Assembly (NCBI RefSeq): GCF_004346185.1
Contig: NZ_SMAI01000010.1
Location: 141,137 to 205,136, forward strand
Source: Aquabacter spiritensis
GTDB taxonomy: Bacteria; Pseudomonadota; Alphaproteobacteria; Rhizobiales; Xanthobacteraceae
Length of the DNA stretch: 64,000 bases
Reading direction: 5' to 3'
Shown here one piece after another: positions 18,752 to 26,823 of this stretch. Within the stretch, counting starts at the first letter, position 1, and each line of letters begins with the position of its first letter. The notes beneath the pieces were generated by a model. The model was not told the origin of the DNA. It was given only the letters and a program-made list of their open reading frames with translations, and ran no database searches. Both the position numbers and the translations under genes were made by a program.

Positions 18752-19435
18752 TCACAGATAGACGATGCCGGGGATGATCAGCGCCGGCACCGGCAGCTGC
18801 AGCACATATTTGAACAGGCCGACGCTGAGCAGGGTGACGGCGATCGCGAACACCACCAGTTCGCCGAACCGCGTGTCGGGGGCCGCGGCGCCGGAAATCA
18901 GCGCGAGCAGCGGGCCGGACACCAGCAGGCCGGCGGAGCGCACCGTCAAGGCGAAGGCGATCACCCCGCCGATCACGAAGACCGGCCCGCGCAGGCCGCT
19001 CCGGTCGAGCCAGGTCGAGCGCCGCACGCACAGCACCGCGAGCGCCACCATCACCACGAGATAAAGCAGGCAGAAGACGAAGGCCGCCGGGGGCAGGCCG
19101 ATCACGGCGCCGCCGGGAAGCAGGCTTCCTGCCGCCGCCGCCGCCGCGATCAAGGCGGCGATGAGCAGGACCGCGCTGAAATCGGCGAGGCGCACCGGCA
19201 TTCCGTCCTGGACCACAGCGCTGGCGCAGAGGAAAAGGCCGAAGGCGGCGAGGCACAAAGTGAGGACGCGCGGCACCAGTCCCGGACCCATGACGAACAG
19301 AGTGCCCATCTCCAGACCCGCGGACGCGATCCAGGCGAGGCCGGCGAACCCCAGCAGGACCAGCCCGGCGGCGAGGTTCTGAGGGTCGCGCACCGCGGCG
19401 CGCGACGATCTCGGTCGGGGAGGGCGATGCGTCAT
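18752..19435 (-). CDS. Tripartite tricarboxylate transporter, small subunit (TctB family)
   Basis: This 227-residue small membrane subunit is longer than most TctB proteins (about 150) because the central region contains additional hydrophobic segments. The predicted spans are near GLVLLGFAGLAWIASAGLEM, LTLCLAAFGLFLCASAVV, FSAVLLIAALIAAAAAAG, VFCLLYLVVMVALAVL, VFVIGGVIAFALTV and VVFAIAVTLLSVGLFKYVL. It lies between the receptor gene and TctA. A 100-base spacer with a strong hairpin separates it from the receptor gene. Confidence 0.85.
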   Translation of the reverse strand: MTHRPPRPRSSRAAVRDPQNLAAGLVLLGFAGLAWIASAGLEMGTLFVMGPGLVPRVLTLCLAAFGLFLCASAVVQDGMPVRLADFSAVLLIAALIAAAAAAGSLLPGGAVIGLPPAAFVFCLLYLVVMVALAVLCVRRSTWLDRSGLRGPVFVIGGVIAFALTVRSAGLLVSGPLLALISGAAAPDTRFGELVVFAIAVTLLSVGLFKYVLQLPVPALIIPGIVYL

Positions 19436-19470
19436 GCCGCAAGCTCCGGCTTCAGGCGTTCGAGAACGGG

Positions 19471-19505
19471 CCGGTCCGCGGCGCCGGGACGGCGGCGCGG
19501 ACCGG
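19471..19505 (-). promoter_or_regulatory. GC-rich hairpin between the receptor and TctB genes
   Basis: The arms CCGGTCCGCG (19471-19480) and CGCGGACCGG (19496-19505) pair perfectly, with more partial pairing inside. On the minus strand the hairpin follows the receptor stop by about 30 bases and has no T-run. It could be a 3' stabiliser or partial terminator that makes receptor mRNA more abundant than permease mRNA, as is common for binding-protein operons; that role is inferred. Confidence 0.6.
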
Positions 19506-19535
19506 AGCGCGGGGAGACGGCCGTGCGGGCGCCGC

Positions 19536-20501
19536 CTATTGCTGCTGGACGGCGGCCTCGGCCTTCACCAGAGCCGCCCATTTCTCGATTTCCGTGCCGA
19601 CATATTTTTTGAATTCGTCGGAGGAGGTGCCCGTCAGCTCGTAGCCGAGCCCCTTCAGCTTGGCGCTCGTCTCCGGCTCCTTCAGGATTTCGACGAAGGC
19701 GGTGTTGAGCTTCTGGACCAGATCGGGGGCCATGCCCGCCGGGCCGAAAAAGCCCCACCAATTGACCATTTCGTAGCCCGGCAGGCCGGATTCGGCCATG
19801 GTCGGGATGTTGGGCAGGTTCGAGGCGCGCACCTTGGAGGTCACGGCGAGGCCGCGCAGCTGGCCGGCATCGACCGGCGCGGCGGCGGTGGGGGCCGAGC
19901 AGAACATATAGGGCAGCTGGCCGCCGAGAACCTGGGGCAGGGCCGGCGCCTCGCCCGGGAACGGCACGGCCACCGGGTTGATCTTGGCCATATTGTTGAA
20001 GAACATCGCCGCCATGAACGAGCCGTCGCCGCGCCCGCCGGTGGCGAAGCTCACCTCCTTCGGCCGCGCCTTGATATAAGCGATCAGCTCCTGGACGGTC
20101 TTGGGCGGGAAGGCCGGATTGGTGATCAGCACCAGCGGCGACCACGCGACCAGCGAGATCGGCGTGAAATCCTTCAGCGGGTCGTAGCCCAGATTGGGGT
20201 AGAGCGCCGGGGCGACCGCATGGGTGGTCTGGGTGGCGATCTGCAGCGTGCGTCCGTCCGGCGCCGCCTTGGCGACGTAGCGCGAGCCGATCTGGCCGGT
20301 GGCGCCGGCCTTGTTCTCGATGATGACCTGGGTGCCGAGCTTGTCCGCGAGCCGCGCGCCGATGATGCGGGCGAGCGTGTCGGTGGTCCCGCCGGCCGCA
20401 TAGGCGACGACGATCGAGATCGGCTGCTCGGCGCGCGCCGCCGGCGCTGCAATCGCAAGCGTCAGTGCCGCAAGGCCCGCGGCCACGGTTCGCAGAAACA
20501 T
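19536..20501 (-). CDS. Tripartite tricarboxylate transporter substrate-binding protein (Bug/TctC family)
   Basis: This 321-residue periplasmic receptor has a Sec signal peptide (MFLRTVAAGLAALTLAIAAP, likely cut after ARA at 24). The mature protein starts EQPISIVVAYAAGGTTDTLARIIG, the Bug signature that shapes the carboxylate pocket. Later motifs include VIIENKAGATGQIG and FTPISLV. It is encoded with TctB and TctA. The promoter region upstream carries an inverted repeat and a motif also found ahead of the tcuA-like gene, so the transporter may be co-regulated with the catabolic genes. Confidence 0.95.
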   Translation of the reverse strand: MFLRTVAAGLAALTLAIAAPAARAEQPISIVVAYAAGGTTDTLARIIGARLADKLGTQVIIENKAGATGQIGSRYVAKAAPDGRTLQIATQTTHAVAPALYPNLGYDPLKDFTPISLVAWSPLVLITNPAFPPKTVQELIAYIKARPKEVSFATGGRGDGSFMAAMFFNNMAKINPVAVPFPGEAPALPQVLGGQLPYMFCSAPTAAAPVDAGQLRGLAVTSKVRASNLPNIPTMAESGLPGYEMVNWWGFFGPAGMAPDLVQKLNTAFVEILKEPETSAKLKGLGYELTGTSSDEFKKYVGTEIEKWAALVKAEAAVQQQ

Positions 20502-20600
20502 GGCGTCTTCTCCCTGGGTGTTTTGATGAACCGTCTTCGGCGTGACGCGTCGCGGTTCTTTGGGCGGAGCTTAGGGGGGGCAGGGAGCGGATCAAATACC

Positions 20601-20634
20601 GATTGCGAATCCGGTATGCAGTTTCGTTATCCTA
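20601..20634 (-). promoter_or_regulatory. Putative regulatory region of the transporter operon
   Basis: Ahead of the receptor gene the minus strand reads TAGGATAACG (20634-20625), then TGCATAC (20620-20614). An imperfect inverted repeat, with ATACCG and CGGTAT arms around a GATTGCGAATC-like core, overlaps the second element. The same two words, TAGGATAACG and TGCATAC, occur in the same order ahead of the tcuA-like gene at 26795-26765. They are candidates for a shared activator site or a shared promoter element. Confidence 0.45.
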
Positions 20635-20685
20635 CCCCCAGTCAACTATTATGCTGCGCGATGTTCCTTCCGGCGGTTCGCTTGC

Positions 20686-22194
20686 TCAATCGGCGAACGG
20701 GTCGGCCGGCGCGCCGGTTGCGAGTTCCACCACCACGGTCTTGGTCTGGGTATATTCGTGGAGGACTTCCAGCCCGTTCTCGCGGCCGATCCCGCTCATC
20801 TTGTAGCCGCCATAGGGCAGCATCCAATGCACCGGGCGGAACGTGTTGACCGAGACGAGCCCGGCCTCGATGCGGTGCGCGACGCGGTGGGCGCGGGAGA
20901 CGTCCGAGGTCCACAGCCCACCCACCAAGCCATAATCCGTGTCGTTGGCGAGCGCGACGGCATGGTCCTCGTCGTCGAACGGCATCACCGCCGCGACCGG
21001 GCCGAACACCTCCTCCTGGGCGAGGCGGGAGGTGTTCTCGACATCGACGAACACGGTCGGCTCGATGAAATAGCCGCGCGGCTGGTGCGGCGGCCGTCGG
21101 CCGCCGGAAAGAACATGGCCGCCCGCCTCGCGCCCGAGCGCGATATAGCGCTCGGTCTTGGCCAGCTGCTCGGCCGAGGTCTGCGGGCCGATATGGGTTT
21201 TGGGGTCGAGCGGATCGCCGGTCCGGATGCGCTGCGCGCGCTCCGCCATGCGTTCTGCGAAGGCCCGCGCCAACGGGCGCTCGACGAAGATCCGCGAGCC
21301 CGCCGAACAGGATTGGCCGGTGGAGCGGAAGGCGCTGTGCAGCGCGACCGTGAGCGCCTTCTCGATGTCGGCGTCCGCGAACACGATGTAAGGCGACTTG
21401 CCGCCGCATTCGAAGGTGCAGCGCTTCAGCGTCGCCGCCCCCGCCTGCATGATCTTCTGCGCGGTGCGGTGATCGCCGGTGAACGACACCTTGGCGACCC
21501 CCTTATGGGCGACCAGAGCCGCACCCGCGATCTCGCCGAACCCCGGCACGACATTCACGACGCCGGCGGGGAAGCCGGCTTCCGCGACCAAAGCGGCGAG
21601 GGCGAGGAGGCTCGCGGGGGTCTGCTCCGCCGGCTTCAGGACCAGCGTATTGCCGGCCGCCAGCGCCGGACCGAGTTTCCAGGAGCAGAGCGAAATGGGG
21701 GAATTCCACGGCAGGATCGCCGCCACGACGCCGACCGGCTCGCGCCGGGTATAAGCCAGCGCATCGGGCCGGAACGGGATCTGCGCGCCGTTGATCTTGT
21801 CCGCCGCGCCGGCGAAGAAGGTGATCCAGTCTGCGGCGCGGGCGATTTCGCTTTTGGTGTCGCGCAGCGGCTTGCCATTGTCGCGGCTCTCGATCTCGGC
21901 GAGCGCGGCCGCGTCCCGCCGCATCAGAGCCGCGAGGCGCAGCATCAGTTCGCCGCGCTGGCTCGGGGTGAGCCGGCTCCAGGGACCGTGCAGGGCGGCC
22001 CGCGCCGCCGCGACGGCGTCGTCGACATCCGCCGCGTCCGCCTCCGCGACCTCGGCCCACACCTCTTCGGTCGCGGGATCGATCGAGCGGATCCGCCGGC
22101 CGGAGCGCGGCGCCACCCATTCGCCGCCGATGAACAGTGTGTCGAAGCGGCGCAGCGCGGTGGCGGGGCGGGGCGACTCGGAGGTCAGGGCCAT
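20686..22194 (-). CDS. NAD(P)-dependent aldehyde dehydrogenase
   Basis: This 502-residue enzyme oxidises an aldehyde to the carboxylate. N164 lies in LPWNSPISL, the general base E262 in TFECGGKSP and the catalytic cysteine C296 in STGQSCSAGSRI. The cofactor-binding motif VSFTGDHRTAQKIM precedes the active site. It lies three bases downstream of a MmgE/PrpD gene and belongs to the catabolic operon, so its substrate is probably an intermediate of that pathway (a semialdehyde is a reasonable guess). It is similar to the betaine/succinic-semialdehyde dehydrogenase superfamily, without a clear subgroup. Confidence 0.93.
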   Translation of the reverse strand: MALTSESPRPATALRRFDTLFIGGEWVAPRSGRRIRSIDPATEEVWAEVAEADAADVDDAVAAARAALHGPWSRLTPSQRGELMLRLAALMRRDAAALAEIESRDNGKPLRDTKSEIARAADWITFFAGAADKINGAQIPFRPDALAYTRREPVGVVAAILPWNSPISLCSWKLGPALAAGNTLVLKPAEQTPASLLALAALVAEAGFPAGVVNVVPGFGEIAGAALVAHKGVAKVSFTGDHRTAQKIMQAGAATLKRCTFECGGKSPYIVFADADIEKALTVALHSAFRSTGQSCSAGSRIFVERPLARAFAERMAERAQRIRTGDPLDPKTHIGPQTSAEQLAKTERYIALGREAGGHVLSGGRRPPHQPRGYFIEPTVFVDVENTSRLAQEEVFGPVAAVMPFDDEDHAVALANDTDYGLVGGLWTSDVSRAHRVAHRIEAGLVSVNTFRPVHWMLPYGGYKMSGIGRENGLEVLHEYTQTKTVVVELATGAPADPFAD

Positions 22195-22197
22195 GGC

Positions 22198-23634
22198 TCA
22201 GACCGCCTCCGCCACCGGCCGCCGCGCCGCTTCGGCCGCGATCCGGCGGAACAATGCGTCGACCGGCGCGCTCTCGGCGGTCTGCGTCAGCGCCGCGCCG
22301 ACCGCGCGGGCCTCCGGGCCGAACAGCCAGGAGGCGTTGCGGGCGAACTTGTCGAGCACATCGTCCGGGGTGAGCGCCGCCTCGGGCGAGCCGGGATGAA
22401 AGCGCACGTGGCGGCGGTAGAGCTTGCCTTTGGCGGTGACTTCCAGGATCGCCGGGCAGTGCTGGGGATAATCCGAATCGGGATCCTCGGAGGACACGAC
22501 CAGGGCCGCGATCCGCCGCACCACCGGGTCGGACAGGCGCTCGACGCGGAACGATTCGACGTCGACATCGCCGTGCACCAGGGTCGTCGCGACGCCGTAG
22601 GGCAGGCTGAAGCGCGCCTCGTGGGGATGGCTCGGCGCCAGTTTGCGGTCCTTCGGCTCGGTGACCAAAGTCAGGCCCGGCTCGGCCAATTGGCAGGAAA
22701 TGCGCTCGATCGCGTCGAGCCCGACCCCGTCGGCGCGCAGCTCGGCGCGGATCTGCTTGCCGCCCTCGATGAAGGCGTGCAGCAACTGACAGCAGGGATA
22801 GGGCTTGTAGGCGGTCTCCGGCGTGTACCAGCGGCTGCCGAGGCCCTCCGCCGCGATCGCGAAATCGAGCGCGCCGGTGATCGGCGTAAGGAAGCAGGAG
22901 AAGAAGCCGAACTTGCCCTCGAACACCGAGGCCGGACCGGTGATGCCGGCGCGCGCGAGATCGAGGGCGAGGATGCCGGAATGTGCCCCCCAGCCGCCAT
23001 GCAGGATCTTGGAGGTCGAGCCGGTCCGCGTCGCCTCCTGGATGCCGGCGGCGAAGGTGCCGACGATGCCGAGCGCGTCGACGATCTCGGCCGGCGTCGC
23101 CTTCAGGAGGGAGCCGATCGCCGCCACGGTGCCGAACCCGCCGAGCAGCGAGGAGGTGTGGTAGCCACGCTCCAGAAACCGGTCGCCGGCGACGAAGCCG
23201 AGGCGGATCATGACCTCATAGCCGACCGTGACGGCGGTGATCGCGTCGGCGAGGTCGAGGCCGTTGGCCTGCGCCACCGCGAGCACGGCCGGGGTGACGG
23301 TCGAGCCGGGGCGCGCCAGCGAGGAGCCGTGCTTGTCGTCCATTTCGAGCGCCTGGGCGAGCGCGCCGTTGAGCAGCGCCGCCATTTCCGGGCGCACGCT
23401 GGATCCGATGCCGATGACGCTGGCGCCCGGGCCCGCCCATTGCCGTGCCAGCTTCGCCGCCGCCTGGCCGCTCTCCTCGCGCGGGCTCGCCCCGGCGATG
23501 CACACCCCGATCGAATCGACCATGTGCCAGAGCGCGGCGGTGCGGACTTCCGCCGGGATGCGGTCGAAGCTGAGGCCCGACGCGAAATCGGCGAGCGTGT
23601 GGGCGAGCATGCGCTCGGATGTCGGCTGTCCCAT
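22198..23634 (-). CDS. MmgE/PrpD family protein (first copy)
   Basis: This 478-residue protein belongs to the family that includes 2-methylcitrate dehydratase, cis-aconitate decarboxylase and iminodisuccinate epimerase. Conserved blocks visible are ALNGALAQALEMDD-like sequence (LLNGALAQALEMDDKHG), KILHGGWGAHSG with its histidines, and YKPYPCCQLLHAFIEG. The ATG at 23634 was chosen by family alignment; the open frame extends further. It is 62 bases from a second family member. The reaction cannot be set from sequence, but the neighbouring transporter and flavoprotein suggest dehydration, decarboxylation or isomerisation of a tricarboxylate. Confidence 0.88.
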   Translation of the reverse strand: MGQPTSERMLAHTLADFASGLSFDRIPAEVRTAALWHMVDSIGVCIAGASPREESGQAAAKLARQWAGPGASVIGIGSSVRPEMAALLNGALAQALEMDDKHGSSLARPGSTVTPAVLAVAQANGLDLADAITAVTVGYEVMIRLGFVAGDRFLERGYHTSSLLGGFGTVAAIGSLLKATPAEIVDALGIVGTFAAGIQEATRTGSTSKILHGGWGAHSGILALDLARAGITGPASVFEGKFGFFSCFLTPITGALDFAIAAEGLGSRWYTPETAYKPYPCCQLLHAFIEGGKQIRAELRADGVGLDAIERISCQLAEPGLTLVTEPKDRKLAPSHPHEARFSLPYGVATTLVHGDVDVESFRVERLSDPVVRRIAALVVSSEDPDSDYPQHCPAILEVTAKGKLYRRHVRFHPGSPEAALTPDDVLDKFARNASWLFGPEARAVGAALTQTAESAPVDALFRRIAAEAARRPVAEAV

Positions 23635-23696
23635 GGTCCCTGTCCCTTCGGAAATGCGAGAAAGCCTCCCCCGCGGACGGGGGAGGGGGCGGCCCG

Positions 23697-25097
23697 TCAG
23701 CGCACCTTCTGCAGGGCTGCGCCGAGCGTGCCGGCCGGAGCCGCCTGGGTCTCCAGCGTCGAGACGATGGCTTCCACCTCGGCGACCGCCGCGGCGGTGA
23801 GGCGACGGCCCGCGAGGTCGCGGAACTTCGCCTTCAGCGTCTCGTCCGAAAGCGGGTTTTTCCAATGGCCGGAGCGGTAGGTCTGGGCATGGGTGAAGCG
23901 TTCGCCCGATTTGGTCGTCACGGTCACCCGCACCGCCCGCATTTCATGCGGCCCGAGCGCGTCGAGGTCGGGCGCGACCACCACTTCGACGCGGTTGGCG
24001 AGATCGAGGATCTTCGGATCGCGCAGCTTGTCGTCGCTATATTGGTCGACGAAGGCGTTGCCCTCCAGCAGCGTCACCGCGGCGGTATAGGGCAGGTTCA
24101 TCTGCGCCGTGATGGTCTCCGCCGGAACATAGGGCCAGCCGCAATGGCGGTGCACCATTTCGGTGGTCTCGACCAAAACCCCGGCGACGTCCTCGCCCGT
24201 CACGCCGTGCGTCTCCCGGATCGCACGCAGCGCGTCGACCGAGGTCTGGCTGGAGGCGAGCGAGGAATAGCGCTTGAAGCCGTTGTGGCGCATCTCGAAC
24301 GCGGTGCCGAGCCCGTTGGTGGCATAGCTGAGATCGTATTGCGCGGCATAGGTCGAGCAGAAGCCGCCATAAGGCGCTTCGAGCACGTTGCGCACGCCGG
24401 TCAGGCCTTCCTTCGCGCACATGGCGGCGAGGATGCCGTTCTGCGCCGCCTTGCCGGAATGGAAGCGCTTGGCCATCGCGCCATATTGCGAGGCCATCAG
24501 GCCGGCGGCCTGCGAGCCGGCGAGGCCGAGCGCGCTGACGAACTGATCCACGTCGAGGCCCAGCAGCTTGCCGATCGCGGCGGCGGAGGCGAAGGTCGAG
24601 GTCAGGCCGCAGGGGTGGAAGCCGCGCGTGAAGGCATGCGGCGACACGGTATTGCCGATGCGGGTGCCGCATTCGTAGCCGACCACGGTGGCGAGGATCA
24701 GGTCCTTGCCGTCGAACGGGCCGAAGGCCTCGGCGACCGCGAGCACCGCGGGCACGACGCCGGCGCCGTAATGCGACATCGACTGGTCGTGGCAATCATC
24801 CAGCTCGAAGCCTTGCGCGGCGGTGCCGTTGATCAAGGCGGCGCCGGTCGGGTCGGCGCGCAGCGGCATGCCGAAGGCGCTCGCGCTGCCGGCCTGGCCG
24901 AGCTTTTCCACGACGCGGGCGACGGCGAGCGTCCACGGCTTGTCCGAGCCGAAGATCGAGCAGCCGAGGCTGTCGAGGATGCATTGCTTGGCATTGACCA
25001 CGAGGTCCGCCGGAAGGTCCTCGTAGCGCAGACCGACGGAGAATTCGGCCAGAGCGCGGGTGGGGGAGGTAACGGTCGGGTCGACGGCGACGTTCAT
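23697..25097 (-). CDS. MmgE/PrpD family protein (second copy)
   Basis: This 466-residue paralogue-level relative of the adjacent gene has the same fold. It has LINGTAAQGFELDDCHDQSMSHYG, in which an extended DDCHD motif replaces the DDKHG of the first copy, then KRFHSGKAAQNGILAAM and the C-terminal domain. The catalytic-loop differences (KILHGGWGAHSG against KRFHSGKAAQNG) imply different substrates or reactions in the two copies. It lies 58 bases downstream of the tcuA-like gene in the same operon. Confidence 0.88.
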   Translation of the reverse strand: MNVAVDPTVTSPTRALAEFSVGLRYEDLPADLVVNAKQCILDSLGCSIFGSDKPWTLAVARVVEKLGQAGSASAFGMPLRADPTGAALINGTAAQGFELDDCHDQSMSHYGAGVVPAVLAVAEAFGPFDGKDLILATVVGYECGTRIGNTVSPHAFTRGFHPCGLTSTFASAAAIGKLLGLDVDQFVSALGLAGSQAAGLMASQYGAMAKRFHSGKAAQNGILAAMCAKEGLTGVRNVLEAPYGGFCSTYAAQYDLSYATNGLGTAFEMRHNGFKRYSSLASSQTSVDALRAIRETHGVTGEDVAGVLVETTEMVHRHCGWPYVPAETITAQMNLPYTAAVTLLEGNAFVDQYSDDKLRDPKILDLANRVEVVVAPDLDALGPHEMRAVRVTVTTKSGERFTHAQTYRSGHWKNPLSDETLKAKFRDLAGRRLTAAAVAEVEAIVSTLETQAAPAGTLGAALQKVR

Positions 25098-25155
25098 CGA
25101 AACTGCTCCTTGGATCGTTAGCGGGCGGTGCGCCGGCCGGCGGCCGGCGGCGGCC

Positions 25156-26691
25156 TCAGCCGAATTTGCGGGCGGCGACCGGTGCGTCCGTGCTCCGGCC
25201 GAGAGCGAAGAGGGCCGCGCTGCGGCCCGCGAGCCGGCCGAACACCGCCCCGGAAGTCAGGCCCGAGGCGCCGGGATAGTTGAAGTAGAAGATGCCGCCG
25301 ACCATCTCGCCGGCCGCGAACAGGCCGCCGATCGGCGCCTGTGCCGTGTTCACCACCTGCGCGGAATTGGTCACGCGCACCCCGCCGAAGGTGAAGGTGA
25401 CGCCGCAGGTCACGGCATAGGCCTCGTAAGGCGGCGTATCGATCTTGCACGCCCAGTTCGAGCGCGGCACCGGCAGGCCCGGGGCGCCGCGCCCGTCCTT
25501 GACGTTGGGATTGAACGGCACGTCGTCCTGCACCGCCGCGTTGAAGGCGGCCAGCGTCTGGAGGAACTGGGCCTTGTCGACCTCTTCGATCTTGTCGGCG
25601 AGGGCTTCGAGCGTGTCGGCGGTGAATTTGGTGACGTTGCGGGCGCGGTATTCGTCGCGCAGCAGGTGGCGGGTCTTGGCGTCGTAGATCTGCCAGGCCA
25701 CCTGCCCGGGCTGGGCCAGCACCGCCTGGCCGTATTTGGCATAGGTGTAGTTGCGGAAGTCCGCGCCCTCGTCGATGAAGCGGTGGCCGTCTTTGTTGAC
25801 CACCACGGCGAAGGGGTAGGAGTGGCGCTGATATTGCGGCGTCACGTTGAGGTCGCCGAAATCGCTGGCATAGCGCTCCCAGGCGGTGGCGTGGCAGCCG
25901 GACCAGTGGCCGCAGGGCTGGGCGCCGATCTTCAGCGCCATGTCGAGGCCGTCCCCGGTGTTGAAGCGGGTGCCGCGCACCTTGGCGAGGTCCCAACCCG
26001 GTCCGAGATAGCGGGCGCGCCATTCGGCGTTCGCCTCGAACCCGCCGCAGGCGAGGATCACCGCGCCGCCGCGCAGCGTATGGCTCGCCCCCTCATACTG
26101 GAGGACGACGCCCTGCACGCCGGCATCGTCGTGCACCAGCTCGCGCACCCAGGCCTCGTAGAGAATGTCCACGCCCTTCTTCTCGGCGGCGGCATAGAGC
26201 GCGTCGACGAGGCCCGGCCCGCCCGAGGCGACGACCATGGTCGCGCCGCCCCAGAATTTGAACCGTCCGTCGACCTTGAACGCCTGCCGGCCGAAATTCG
26301 GCATGAAGCGCACGCCCTGGTCGCGCATCCACAGCATGGTGGCCTTGCTGTTGCGCACCAGGATCTCGCACAGGTCCGGATCGGTCCGATACTGGGTGAT
26401 CCGGGCCATGTCGTCGAAGAAATCATCCTCGGTATAGCTGCCGAAATCCGCGCTCTCGACCTCGGCGTCGGTCAGGTCCGGGGCGAAGGCGCGGATGTCG
26501 TCCGCGCCCTCATAGACCACCCGCATCAGGCCGTCGGTATAGGCCGAATTGCCGCCCCGCTCGGCGTGGGGCGCGCGCTCCAGCATCAGCACGCTGGCGC
26601 CCTGTTCGCGCGCCGACAAGGCCGCGCACAGAGCCGCATTGCCCCCGCCGACCACGATCACGTCATACCGTTTGCTGGAAAACTCTGTCAT
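25156..26691 (-). CDS. tcuA: FAD-dependent tricarballylate dehydrogenase-like flavoprotein (TcuA type)
   Basis: This 511-residue member of the fumarate reductase/succinate dehydrogenase flavoprotein superfamily has the Rossmann motif VVGGGNAALCAA (14-25). Later segments are the GGAVILACGGFEAN region and a C-terminal FAD-binding end, GLFAAGEMVGGIFYFNYPGASGLTSGAVFGRLAG. TcuA oxidises tricarballylate to cis-aconitate in Salmonella. The assignment here rests on overall resemblance and on the co-located tricarboxylate transporter; related family members act on other carboxylates. TcuB, the usual electron-transfer partner, is not present. It is the first gene of the catabolic operon; the start at 26691 matches the MTEFSSKRYDVIVVGGG N-terminus. 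Confidence 0.78.
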   Translation of the reverse strand: MTEFSSKRYDVIVVGGGNAALCAALSAREQGASVLMLERAPHAERGGNSAYTDGLMRVVYEGADDIRAFAPDLTDAEVESADFGSYTEDDFFDDMARITQYRTDPDLCEILVRNSKATMLWMRDQGVRFMPNFGRQAFKVDGRFKFWGGATMVVASGGPGLVDALYAAAEKKGVDILYEAWVRELVHDDAGVQGVVLQYEGASHTLRGGAVILACGGFEANAEWRARYLGPGWDLAKVRGTRFNTGDGLDMALKIGAQPCGHWSGCHATAWERYASDFGDLNVTPQYQRHSYPFAVVVNKDGHRFIDEGADFRNYTYAKYGQAVLAQPGQVAWQIYDAKTRHLLRDEYRARNVTKFTADTLEALADKIEEVDKAQFLQTLAAFNAAVQDDVPFNPNVKDGRGAPGLPVPRSNWACKIDTPPYEAYAVTCGVTFTFGGVRVTNSAQVVNTAQAPIGGLFAAGEMVGGIFYFNYPGASGLTSGAVFGRLAGRSAALFALGRSTDAPVAARKFG

Positions 26692-26764
26692 GGAGCGCGA
26701 CTCCTGTGCGCAGGGGTCTTGCCGCCCCCGCTCCGTCCACGCGCCGAGCATTAGTCCGCAGCCA

Positions 26765-26814
26765 GTATGCACGCACAGAATAAGACGTTATCCTAGCATG
26801 CGAGAAAAACATGC
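26765..26814. promoter_or_regulatory. Divergent control region between the tcuA-like gene and the CysB-like regulator
   Basis: This 132-base intergenic region contains ATAAGACGTTAT (26780-26791; ATAA and TTAT arms) and GCATG-N9-CATGC (26796-26814). On the minus strand it has TAGGATAACG (26795-26786) followed by TGCATAC (26771-26765). LysR-type activators usually bind such divergent regions. The TAGGAT part could instead be a -10 element for the minus-strand operon. Confidence 0.5.
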
Positions 26815-26823
26815 AGGGGTCCG

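Noticed and set aside
20758..23880. A 1040-residue open frame on the plus strand opposite the aldehyde dehydrogenase and MmgE/PrpD genes
   Set aside because: It runs across several real genes in antisense and has no domain; the minus-strand genes have clear catalytic motifs.
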